NCBI GenBank assembly: GCA_963719885.1
Contig: CAVRDP010000007.1
Span: 248,001 to 312,000, forward strand
DNA length: 64,000 nt
Direction: 5' to 3'
DNA from: JANXQG01 sp963719885
Lineage (GTDB): Bacteria > Planctomycetota > Planctomycetia > Pirellulales > Thermoguttaceae
In this document: one piece after another, positions 54,911 to 63,539 of the stretch
How positions within the stretch are numbered: the first letter of the stretch is position 1
Layout: each line of letters opens with the position of its first letter
Notes under the pieces: model-generated
What the model saw: only the letters and a program-made list of their open reading frames with translations
Database searches by the model: none
Told to the model about the DNA's origin: nothing
Made by a program: the position numbers and the translations under genes

Positions 54911-55886
54911 CTAGGCCACCGCCTGGCGGCGGAGCAGGTAACGCGATATGCCCAGCATGGCGACGGCGACGACCAGCATGGCCAACGACCCAGGTTCCGG
55001 CGCCGGGAAGACTGTCATTCTCTGCGACTTGGCGTCGGCTTGTTCCGGCGGATCGGCCAGAACGGGACTTTCGCCGCGAATTCGGGCTTCGATCCAGTCG
55101 CTGAAGGCCGACACCCGCGTGTGTCCGGAGAAGTTGCCGTAAACCGAACGTGGCGCGCCGAAATCCGAGCCAACGAAGGAATTGATCCCCGCCAGGTACG
55201 TGCCCGAGGCTGTCGTGATGAACAGTCCCCCGCCGCTATCGCCCGGGGCGATCAGACCTTCCAGGGGCAGGGCATGCGAGTAACCCAGCGGGACTGCGCC
55301 AGGGGGCAGCGGGTTCTCGAAATCGGCGACCAAGAGGCGCTTGTGTTCGATTTCGCTAATGACGTTCTGCGCTCCACGCTTCTTTCCGTCGCACTTCGTG
55401 TCGCCGGAACTGCCGGTGCCCGTCTTGCCGAAACCGACGACCGTATCGGCGTGGTTCAATTCGCTGCTGCCGGTATACAAGGGCGCCGGCCGGATGTTGT
55501 CGACCGGTTTGGCCAGGTGTACCAGACCGATATCGTAGCCGGACCAGAGATCACCGTTCCAACCGGGATAAACGACTTTGCGATCGACCTGGTAGGTTTG
55601 CCCGCCAATGCTGAAAGAAAGCGTCTTGGCATTGTCGACGACGTGGGCCGCGGTGAGGACCCATTCCGGCGCAACGAGCGTGCCCGAAGCCAGAAATCCG
55701 GACTTCGCGGTCGTTCCCATGAACCGTCCCACGCTATCGTAGGGTGTGCTGCTTCCCAGCGTCCGGTAGAGCGAATCGTTCTGGGCATCGCGCAACGACA
55801 ATCGCCTGGGCGGGAACGGCAACAACGCCGGCCAGGAAGAGAAGAGTCGCTGCGATTATCCAGGTTTGACGCTGCATCCGATCCAT
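54911..55886 (-). CDS. Trypsin-like protease with PEP-CTERM anchor (one frameshift)
   Basis: ATG 55886 (or 55877) begins a signal peptide, MQRQTWIIAATLLFLAGVVA with PAQAIVVA at its end. A shift near 55797 leads to LRDAQNDSLYRTLGSSTPYD. The S1 triad is visible: His in VLTAAHVVD, Asp in GYDIGLVHL and Ser in APGDSGGGLF. The C-terminus is a PEP-CTERM signal: FPAPEPGSLAMLVVAVAML, then a basic RRQ end, so the protein is exported and processed by an exosortase. It probably remains at or beyond the outer surface. The S1 domain length is normal for secreted trypsins. Confidence 0.85.
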
Positions 55887-55979
55887 TCCAAACGGGGGGG
55901 CTAACGGAGACTTCCCCGCATACCTTCTCCTCAGCCTATCACAAGTTGAATTTGCTGTCAACGAATTTGCACAATTTCT

Positions 55980-58900
55980 CTACTCCTCCTCCCAAACCTC
56001 GCCGGATTCCTCGAATCGTGGTTCTGGCGCCTCCCAAAGCGGTTCTTCCGTTGCCACGACCGGCTGCGGCTCGGCGACGGAGACTTCCTCCGTCGGCTCT
56101 TCCAACTCGGCCGGACGCGATTTGGCCGCCGGTTTGCGGGCCGCCGTTGCCGGCCGACCCGGTTTTTTCGGCTTCTCCTTGGCGACTTCCTCGAAAATCA
56201 GGGGGGCCGGGTCCCGCTCGGAATTACTGGGCAAATCATTGACCGGGGCTTTGAGGCTGCGGAAGAGTGTGGCAATGTGCTCGTGGCAGGTAAACACCAG
56301 CATCTGGTGCCCCGCAACGGCAAAATCGCGCAACACCTGGGCCGCCGCCTTCGCCCGCTCGCCGTCGAAATTCACCAGCACGTCGTCGAGAATCAGCGGC
56401 AGCGGGGCGCCGCGGCGGGCAAAATAGGCCGCCAGTGACAGGCGGAGACTGAGGAACAATTGCTCCCGGGCCCCCCGGCTCAGCACCTCGACCGGCAGCC
56501 AGTGCCCCTCGTGGTCCTCAACGCGGAGGACGCGCTCGCCCACCGGCGTCCAGACACGGCGATAGCGGCCCTGGGTCATCTGGCTGAAATAGCCGGAGGC
56601 CTCCTGAAGCGTCTCGGGCTGGCGATCGGTTTCATACGACGCCCGGATCGATTCCAGGACCTGGCCGGTGACCGCCAGCACCTGCCAGCGGCGGATAGCC
56701 TCTTCGATCCGCTGCTGCAACGTGGCCAGGTCGAGTTGCCGGGCGGCCAACTGGCGGTCGTCGGCCAGACTCTTCATTTGCGCGGTGAGCTGGCCGCGTT
56801 TTTCGATCCGCTGATGGACCTCTTTCTCGATTCCGGCCACGCGGGCCCGCAGATCGTCTCTGCTGGCGTCGAGATGCGCAGCGGCCGGACCCTCAAGCTG
56901 TTGCTTCAAAGCGGCCTGCGACGCCCGGGCGCCGATGGTTGCGGCCAGATCGTGCTCGATCTGCTCGTGCTCGCGGCGCAGGTTCTCGACTCGGGCGGCT
57001 TCGGCCACCAGCCGATGCAGATGCTCTTCGCTTTCGGCGCCGCTCTGCCTGAGCAACTGCTTGCGGCGCTGATGCAGTCGGGCGATGGCCTCCTCGCCCT
57101 TGCTCCGTGCCTGGCGGAGCTTGCGCAATCGGCGGCGGATTACATTGCGGCGGGCGATCCGGGCCTCTTGCTGCGTGAGCGCCTCGGAAAGCTCGAGGAC
57201 CTTTTCCATGGAATGCTGCGACTCGACCTTAACTCCGCAGTCGGCCACCAGTTGGGCCACGCGGCTGTGGAGCATGTCGCGCTCGCGGCGGCGCTGGCCG
57301 AGTTCTTCGTCCAAGAGCGTAAGGCGGGATTGCATATCGCGGATGTGGCCCGCCAGGCGGGCGACCATGCGGACATTGCGGGGCGAGAAGTTCTGCGGCA
57401 AGCCGGCCTTCTCCAGGCCGTCGCGCCAGGCACGCCGGGCGGCGCGGAGGTCCTCTTCGGCTTGGCCGGCGCGGCGGGCCGTCGCATCCGCATCTTGCCG
57501 TGCGGCGGCGTGACGCGAATCGAGCGGGGCCAGGTCTTCCAGGGCCGCCAGTTCCCGTTCGGCCGCCGCCAGTCGGCTGGCCATCGGTCCGCCGCCGCGG
57601 GGAAGCTGGTCGTCCAACACGGCCCGCTCATCCTTGGTCTGCTTGATCTGCATTTGCAGCAGCCGCAACTGGTTCTGGCCTTCTTCAAGTTGTTGGTCGT
57701 TCGAGCGGAGCATGATGTATCGGACCAGGACGCCTCCGGCCGCGATCGTCAGCCCCACGGCCGCCAGGGTCCAAAAGGTTGGGCCGGTCCAAGTGGGAAC
57801 CACGAGCAGGCCGAGCGAAACAATCAGAACCCCGACCACAAAGATCACACCCAGCGCGATGGTCGTGCTGCCGGCAGGCACCTGGTTCCGCAGCAGCGCT
57901 TGGCCCTGTTCCTGCAGTTCCTTCTCGTTGCGGGTCATCTGCTCCAGCCGCTCGTCGAGCTGCATGCGGCGGCGAAGTTGATTGACGAGGTTGCCGGCCT
58001 GTTCGGTGGCCGAGGTGAAATCGGTGGCCTGCCGCTCGTTAAGGGCCGCTGTCACTTGTTCGTGGACGCCGGCGGCCGCCTGGTGGGCCGCCTCGGCTTC
58101 GCCTTGAAAGGCCTTGCATTTCTGCAAACATTCCCGCAAGTGGCGGCCCGGAGCGCGAAGCCGCGTCAGGGCCTGCGGCGAGAAATGCGGCAAACGGTCG
58201 GGCTTGGCCCGACCCGGAGTACCGGGTGCCCCGCCAAGGCCCATCTTCTCGTACTCGGCGAACATCGTGGCGTTCAGGTCGTTGCGCTGCTTTTCCAGTT
58301 CCGCAATCTGGCTTTCCAGGCCGCGGAGCCAAGGCTCCTGCTCCAGCGTGGCCGTAATCCGGGCCCCGTGCCGGCCCAAGGCCTCGTTGACGTTAAGTTC
58401 TTCGGCCTCGCGGCGGAGGGCCTGGCGATGCCGGGCGAGGCGCTCCATGCCCGCCTGATGCTTGGCCGCCCGCTGCTTGATCGCTTCCAGGCGTTCCAGC
58501 GAATCGGCCGGAACCGTGACCTGCTGGCCCAGCGACGCCAACTTCTCGCCGAGCGCGCGATGCCGATGCCAACGCTCGCGGATCGCCGCGGCCAGGTCGC
58601 GAAGGTCGAGTTGCTGACGCAGTTCTTCCTGCTCCTCTTCCAGCCGCGACAGCTCGCGCTCGAACAGGCCGCGGTCGCCGGCCAAGCGGGCGTAGGCCAG
58701 GGCGTGCGTCTGCTGTTCCTCGATCTGCCGACGGATTTGCTCCCGCTGGTTCATGAGTTGCGTGATCTGGCTCGGACCTCCGTGCCCGTCGAGAATCTGG
58801 TTCCGCGAAGATTCCAAATCGCGCGTGACCTCGACCAGCGAGACGCGATCCAACCCGGCGGTGATGTTATAGAGAACATCGGCTGCCCGCGTGTCGCTGA

Positions 58901-59321
58901 GCGTGGCCAACTCCTGCATTTCGTTGAGGCTCACGGCGAAGACGTTGTTGAACGTCGTTTCGTCGATGCCGGCCAGCAGCGTCTTCATGACCTGTTCGTT
59001 GTGGCCAGCGCCGTCGGCGGCGGTGATCAGCGTTTCGTCCAGCCGCGAGTTGCCGTCGGGCGACGGATAACGGGCGACCTGGAACTGCCCGCCGGCGCCG
59101 TTCACTTCCAGCCATCCACCCGGTCGGCCGCCGTGGAGGGGCGGCAGATAGCGGCGGCGTTCCGGAGAAAAGCCGTACAGCGCCGAGCGGATGAAGTGCA
59201 GAAGCGTCGACTTGCCCGCCTCGTTGGGGCCGTAGACGACGTTCAGACCGTCGCTCATCCGCTGGAGTTTCAGTCCGCTCCAGACGCCGTAGCCATCGAT
59301 TTCCAGGGCCAGCAGTTTCAC
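55980..59321 (-). CDS. SMC/Rad50-like ATPase of the YhaN (SbcC-like) family
   Basis: This is a 1113-aa ABC-type DNA-repair ATPase. Walker A GPNEAGKSTL is at 31-40, in an N-terminal lobe (LLALEIDGYGVWSGLKLQ). Long coiled coils fill about 170-950, broken by two hydrophobic segments (TTIALGVIFVVGVLIVSLGL and FWTLAAVGLTIAAGGVLV, about 480-540), as in YhaN. The signature LSRGAREQLFLSLRLSLA and Walker B PLILDDVLVNFD close the head. The last ~95 residues are a Lys/Pro then Glu-rich tail not usual in the family. GTG 59321 follows the YhaO stop by one base. GAPGTPG, inside a coiled-coil region, derives from a short repeat (58217-58233). Confidence 0.88.
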   Translation of the reverse strand: MKLLALEIDGYGVWSGLKLQRMSDGLNVVYGPNEAGKSTLLHFIRSALYGFSPERRRYLPPLHGGRPGGWLEVNGAGGQFQVARYPSPDGNSRLDETLITAADGAGHNEQVMKTLLAGIDETTFNNVFAVSLNEMQELATLSDTRAADVLYNITAGLDRVSLVEVTRDLESSRNQILDGHGGPSQITQLMNQREQIRRQIEEQQTHALAYARLAGDRGLFERELSRLEEEQEELRQQLDLRDLAAAIRERWHRHRALGEKLASLGQQVTVPADSLERLEAIKQRAAKHQAGMERLARHRQALRREAEELNVNEALGRHGARITATLEQEPWLRGLESQIAELEKQRNDLNATMFAEYEKMGLGGAPGTPGRAKPDRLPHFSPQALTRLRAPGRHLRECLQKCKAFQGEAEAAHQAAAGVHEQVTAALNERQATDFTSATEQAGNLVNQLRRRMQLDERLEQMTRNEKELQEQGQALLRNQVPAGSTTIALGVIFVVGVLIVSLGLLVVPTWTGPTFWTLAAVGLTIAAGGVLVRYIMLRSNDQQLEEGQNQLRLLQMQIKQTKDERAVLDDQLPRGGGPMASRLAAAERELAALEDLAPLDSRHAAARQDADATARRAGQAEEDLRAARRAWRDGLEKAGLPQNFSPRNVRMVARLAGHIRDMQSRLTLLDEELGQRRRERDMLHSRVAQLVADCGVKVESQHSMEKVLELSEALTQQEARIARRNVIRRRLRKLRQARSKGEEAIARLHQRRKQLLRQSGAESEEHLHRLVAEAARVENLRREHEQIEHDLAATIGARASQAALKQQLEGPAAAHLDASRDDLRARVAGIEKEVHQRIEKRGQLTAQMKSLADDRQLAARQLDLATLQQRIEEAIRRWQVLAVTGQVLESIRASYETDRQPETLQEASGYFSQMTQGRYRRVWTPVGERVLRVEDHEGHWLPVEVLSRGAREQLFLSLRLSLAAYFARRGAPLPLILDDVLVNFDGERAKAAAQVLRDFAVAGHQMLVFTCHEHIATLFRSLKAPVNDLPSNSERDPAPLIFEEVAKEKPKKPGRPATAARKPAAKSRPAELEEPTEEVSVAEPQPVVATEEPLWEAPEPRFEESGEVWEEE

Positions 59322-59322
59322 C

Positions 59323-60540
59323 CTACGTCTCTCCGCCCAATAGTTCCATTCCCAACAAGGCCGCCTCGTGCAGGACCCGCTTCCGCGTGGCGGGGTCGGC
59401 GATCGCGACCGCCTCGGAAAACAACCCCGCCGCCGGTCCCTCGGCCAACAACGATTCCACGTTCAAGGGCTGCTGCGGATCGAGTTCGAACTCCCGCAAC
59501 GTGCGGAGAAAATCGCCCAGGATCGTCTCCTGTTCGTACAGCGCCGCCGGCAGCGCGTTTTGCGGTTCCAGCTCGATACCCACCGTCCAGACGACGGGCG
59601 ACGACAGGCCGTGTTCGATCCGCAACCATTCCAGCAGCTCGCCGCGGAGCTTGCCGCGACGCAGTTCCGTGAGCAGCGGCCCGCTGCCGCCGATCGTCCA
59701 GGTGATCAGCAGATCGGTCTTCGATCCGGCCGTAAGGCCGCGGATCCGTTGCGTGAGCATCGCTTCCAGCCCCTCGCGTTGCGTGCTGGGATCGATCAAC
59801 ACGCTCTCGTGAACCCACTCCAGGGCGTTGGTCGGAACGAAGCTCACCCGCGCGCGGCGTTGATCATCGACGTTGACCAGCGTGCAGCCATGCGTGCCTG
59901 CTTCGCCCGGGCTGCGGCCCTGGGGCGTGCCCGGATAATGGGCGATCCCCGGCGAAGTGAACAACGTCTTTTGTTCAGCCCGTCCGCCCAGCGCCCAATA
60001 GTGAATGCCTCGCGATAGCAATGCCGCGGCATCAATTTCTCCGCAGGCCACGCCGATCGAGAACAGGCCGACGGCGTCGGGCGAGAACTCTTCGAAATCG
60101 AGCGCCCGCGAGCCCCGGCTGGTGCCCACGATGCGGGCCAGCGGCGAGCCATCGTATTGATGCAGGAAGTCGGTCACGCGGTCTTTGGCGAAGACCCTTA
60201 CGTTCTCCGGCAGGGGAAACGCCGCAGGCCAGGCCTCCGGCGGATCGGATTCGCCGCCCGCCCAATAGACGTTGATTCCGGCCTCAGCCAGACGTTGAAA
60301 CTGTTCGCTCAGGAAGGCTGTCCCCCGCGGTCCCGCGAGATCGGGCTGGAGGATGTTTCCGGCCAGGACCACGAAGGCGACCCGTTCGGTCAGGGCCGTA
60401 TCAATCACCCGCCGGCCGGCGTTGTAGGGTGCATCCAACAGCGTATCCCGCAGGTGGTCGGGCACTTCCGTCAATCCGCGCGGGACGGCATCCACGCGGA
60501 AATCGCTCGCATGCAGGAAACGGAACGGTCGGTCGGGCAT
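59323..60540 (-). CDS. YhaO/SbcD-like nuclease subunit with degraded metal site
   Basis: This is about 405 aa from ATG 60540 (MPDRPFRFLHASDFRVDAVP), with GAGG 6 nt upstream. The fold follows the calcineurin-like SbcD/Mre11 pattern, but the metal ligands are altered: SDFRVD in place of DxH, LAGNIL in place of GD, WAGGESD in place of GNHD and HYWALGGRAEQ in place of GHxH. Only the first Asp and the block positions remain. A C-terminal capping domain (VVWTVGIELEPQNALPAALY) is present. It is one base from the YhaN ATPase gene, so they form a complex operon. It may bind DNA without nuclease activity. Confidence 0.78.
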   Translation of the reverse strand: MPDRPFRFLHASDFRVDAVPRGLTEVPDHLRDTLLDAPYNAGRRVIDTALTERVAFVVLAGNILQPDLAGPRGTAFLSEQFQRLAEAGINVYWAGGESDPPEAWPAAFPLPENVRVFAKDRVTDFLHQYDGSPLARIVGTSRGSRALDFEEFSPDAVGLFSIGVACGEIDAAALLSRGIHYWALGGRAEQKTLFTSPGIAHYPGTPQGRSPGEAGTHGCTLVNVDDQRRARVSFVPTNALEWVHESVLIDPSTQREGLEAMLTQRIRGLTAGSKTDLLITWTIGGSGPLLTELRRGKLRGELLEWLRIEHGLSSPVVWTVGIELEPQNALPAALYEQETILGDFLRTLREFELDPQQPLNVESLLAEGPAAGLFSEAVAIADPATRKRVLHEAALLGMELLGGET

Positions 60541-60567
60541 GGACGCCTCAGGGAAAGTATGACTCAA

Positions 60568-60628
60568 CTCCCCTCGCCCGCGACCATGGGTACATGGTGC
60601 CCGGGGAGAGGGGCCGGGGGCGAGGGCA
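60568..60628. repeat. Palindromic repeat, second copy of the element found in valS
   Basis: CTCCCCTCGCCC...ACCATGGGTACATGGT... and the closing GGGGAGAGGGGCCGGGGG match 5591-5650 with two substitutions (TC/CG changes). Here the element is intergenic, between the YhaO start and a 340-bp region without genes. A related CTCCCCTCGCCCGTATTC stretch lies at 60935-60965. Confidence 0.8.
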
Positions 60629-60965
60629 ACTGGGCATTTACCGGAACGCTCCCCTGCATTTTACCCAAACTTCCGTCTTGCTAAAACAGCTATTTTGGGA
60701 AAAGCCTGGAAGGAAACGAATCTGGACTTCGAGGAGAGAGATTTTGGGAACACTGATCTTCGCTAATCCGAATCTAAGAACTGTTCGAGCCTATCCGGAC
60801 CTGGACTGTTTCGCGGTCCGGCAGAACATTCGTAAGTGCTTTTCCATGCAGCACTTACATGGGGTGGACGCCTTCTTCGTGGTCCAGCACGGTGTGGTCC
60901 AAAATCGAGGTCATTCTCCGCGTCTGGCCTTCTCCCCTCGCCCGTATTCGGGAGAGGCGCTGGGG

Positions 60966-61613
60966 GTGGACTGCTAAAAAGTCAAACTGTGGTGTCTTGG
61001 TTTTGTATCCCGTTTTCGTTTCGGGAGAGATGTGACTGATGGGCGTTTACGCCCATTTCCGGCTTTAGCCGCTAATAGGCCCGGCATTGATGCCGGGTGA
61101 TCGTGCGGACGCAGCGCCCCCTTGCCGCTGAAAGTCCGCGAAAACCCCTCCTGTGCATGGGTTTGTCCGGCAACGCTGGCGGACGGACAGCCTGGAAACG
61201 CGTCTGCGCTGCGATCGCAAGTCATGTTGTGTAAACAACTTACGACAACGGTCCCGGCGTTTTTGCGGTCCTTTGTCCGGGAACGTTCCCGGACAGTGTC
61301 CGGCAACAAGTTGCGCAAGTGCTTTTCTCGTAAGCACTTGCGTTTCCGGACACGGCCCGGCTGTCGTACCCGCGGCATCCGCGACCGTTTCTGGTACACC
61401 CTACTTCTCGTTTTTTTCCCTCATGGAGAAGTTCTTCGTGGCGGCAACATCTCTCCCACTATCTATATCTACGAAAGTGAGCACGGTTAGGCGCAGAGGA
61501 TTTTTTGAAGTCGCTTTTCTTGTTTGCGCCTGCGCCGTGGAAATTGCACACGGCACAAAAACCGCACAATAAACTCCATTAAATTCCATCCAAATCCTGG
61601 AAGTTTTTAGCAG
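60966..61613 (-). mobile_element. Hairpin-rich non-autonomous element, copy 2 (inverted)
   Basis: It is about 90-95% identical to 11800-12480 in the opposite orientation and keeps GTGGACTGCTAAAAAG at one end and GCTAAAAACTTCC at the other. The 22-bp palindrome and the hairpin trio (61039-61098) are conserved. It lacks about 28 bp present in copy 1. Its flanks are CTCCCCT...GGGGTG and GGCCGGGGGTGAGGGC, halves of the palindromic repeat found at 5591 and 60568, so it inserted into such a repeat. Confidence 0.75.
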
Positions 61614-61655
61614 GCTAGGCCGGGGGTGAGGGCCGTTTCCTTCATCCTTCATCCT

Positions 61656-62558
61656 TCACCCTTCCTCCATCTCCAAGGGTAGCCGGATACATATCTCCAA
61701 GGCGTCCGGCCCGTCGTCGTGATCGCCCAGCGGAAAATCCATGAGTTGATCGACCAGCAGCCGGCAGCCGGGCGAGTCGGCCTTGAACCGCAACTCGCGA
61801 TTGAGCACGTACTGGCTCAGCCGGCGGATGCGGGCGAGCTTGCTGTAGCCCCGGCTCATCATCTTCCAAATCGACCACCGCAGGGCGTATTCCTCGCCGC
61901 ACTGCCGCACCAACTCGTGGACCAGCAATTCCTGGAACTGTTCGGCCTCGATGCCCACGAAATCAGGCTTTTTCTGCTCGCAGAAGAGCAGCGTTTTGCG
62001 GACGAGTTGGTCCAGCACGATGTGGTCCAAAATCGCGTCGACGTACAACCTTGCCAGATCATCTTCGGTCCATACCTCCCCTTGGGTCGGAAGGCTGTCG
62101 GCCGCCGGGCTTTCCGCCTCGGCCGGCATTCCCATCTCTTTCAGCAGCTTGGCGGTCGCATCCAGGGCGGCCTGGGCGCGGGTCAGCCAGGCGGGGTTGC
62201 CGGCCTGGGTCTTGGTGCGGACGGAGCGTTTCTTCTTCGAATCGTCGCCGGCGCAGTCGGTGACCGTGCGAATTTCCTCGTCGGGCTGCGAGCGGTCCAG
62301 GCCCTCCAGCGCCTTGCGGTAAATCGTGTCGTAGCGCTCGTTCAGTTTGTCGATCATTTCCATGGTCTCCTTTACGGATCGCGAGGCACAATCCCGCCGC
62401 AGCGAATTCCGCCAGCGGAGGACGGTTGTCTTGGGTATCCCGACCTTTTCGGCGACCTCCCGGCTGGTATGGCCCTCCAGGGAGAGCCGGGCGATCTCCG
62501 GCAGGAAGGCTTCCTTCCGCTCCCGGGCCTGCCCCAAACGTGAATTGGGTTCTCTCAT
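61656..62558 (-). pseudogene. Terminase small-subunit / large-subunit C-terminus fusion (phage remnant)
   Basis: From ATG 62558 (MREPNSRLGQARERKEAFLP) the first ~60 aa contain a helix-turn-helix of terminase small-subunit type (LEGHTSREVAEKVGIPKTTV, then LRWRNSLR). A charged middle section follows. The last ~70 aa, from KLARIRRLSQYVLNRELRFK to LLVDQLMDFPLGDHDDGPDAL, match the nuclease C-terminus of phage terminase large subunits, including the HDDGPDA acidic site. The ATPase and most of the nuclease are absent, so a deletion has probably joined two genes. The frame is open throughout (300 aa). There are no other phage genes nearby. Confidence 0.6.
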
Positions 62559-62868
62559 GATTGCGTGTTGGTTGAGGGTTGATGGTTTACGTTGGGTAGC
62601 TACGGAATAATACGAATTAGACGGCGATTTGATAAAATTGCGATTGCTCTGCAATGGCTTCGACATGGCGCGCGGCGCCGTAAGGCGTTGTCTGCCGGGA
62701 GGTTAAAGCAATCCAAGAAAAAGAGCGGCTTGCAAAAACTGTGATCAGAAAAAAGACGCGAAAAATCTCCCTCTGATGGCGGGTTTCGTGCCGCGCTGCG
62801 CGTCGTTTCGAGCAGCGGATGGAAGCAAGAGTATGTGCGTCGTGCAGCGTTTTCGTTCCGCTGGACGG

Positions 62869-62928
62869 ACGGGCGTTTACGCCCGTTTTCGGCTTCAGCC
62901 GGTGATAGGCCCGGCATTCATGCCGGGT
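62869..62928 (+). repeat. Hairpin trio, third copy, outside the larger element
   Basis: Three adjacent hairpins, ACGGGCG-TTTA-CGCCCGT, CGGCT-TC-AGCCG and CCCGGCAT-TC-ATGCCGGG, match 61039-61098 and (inverted) 12350-12409. Substitutions are compensated: ATGGGCG/CGCCCAT there, ACGGGCG/CGCCCGT here. The surrounding sequence is unrelated to the long element. Confidence 0.65.
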
Positions 62929-63005
62929 TGGCCGAATGTCGCGCTTCGTCTCGCTGTTTCACGAGGTCAACCCCGTTCACGGGGTTCCCGGCTAGCCCGG
63001 ATTAT

Positions 63006-63332
63006 TCATAAGGTCTTCGCGACCAGCGGCAGGGCCCTGGACAATGGGAGTTTGGAAAGACGTTGGTCAGGCATCGACTTGATGGAAGGATACCAGTTCA
63101 GCAACGCGCACGCTTCCTGGGAAATTCTCGTCCTCCCCCAGTTTGGGTGATTTCTTGCGAGACGACGTACGGCCACCATGTCGGATTGCGTGAACAACCG
63201 GTTGCGAATCACCACTCCAGGGCAAAAGGGCCAGGAAAATCGCCCTCCCTTTCGCTTTAGTTTACCCAGATTTCGACGCGTAACCAGTCCCCCGTGACTA
63301 GGTTGGGCATCAACGAACTGCTGCGCTATCAT
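63006..63332 (-). pseudogene. N-terminal remnant of a DUF4338-like (DruA/transposase-associated) gene
   Basis: The frame includes VIRNRLFTQSDMVAVRRLAR, NHPNWGRTRISQEACALLNW, which resembles the opening of DUF4338 proteins (R..LSREVC..LNW.QPNG..K). After LLNWYPS the match ends and the frame closes soon after, so the catalytic part is missing. DUF4338 proteins occur in Druantia-type defence and as transposase-like genes. This is only a fragment. Confidence 0.4.
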
Positions 63333-63539
63333 TTCTCTATCGGCAGTTCACGTAACCATGCGTAACAGCCGGGTTTGCGATAACGCAAAGTGGGGGGTCC
63401 CAAGTCGGGCCGGTGTCCATTTCTGGTGCTGCTCTATTGCTTGCATCGCGAATCGTTTGTTTCGAGTGTTGCTTTTGTTTCGATTGCAGCCTAGAATAGC
63501 TTTAGCCTGAACATTATTTACGGGGCGAGGACGGCGACA

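Larger units (their letters stand above)
62559..63539. other. Gap with repeats and a degenerate gene
   Basis: No intact gene is visible. The stretch holds the hairpin trio (62869-62928), a palindromic AACCCCGT-TC-ACGGGGTT (about 62970) and the DUF4338-like remnant (63006-63332). The right part (63333-63539) shows no feature except a GAGGA before the final ORF. Confidence 0.5.

Noticed and set aside
56460..59672. 1070-codon ORF antisense to the YhaN ATPase
   Set aside because: The sense strand has Walker motifs and coiled coils; the antisense frame is a composition effect.
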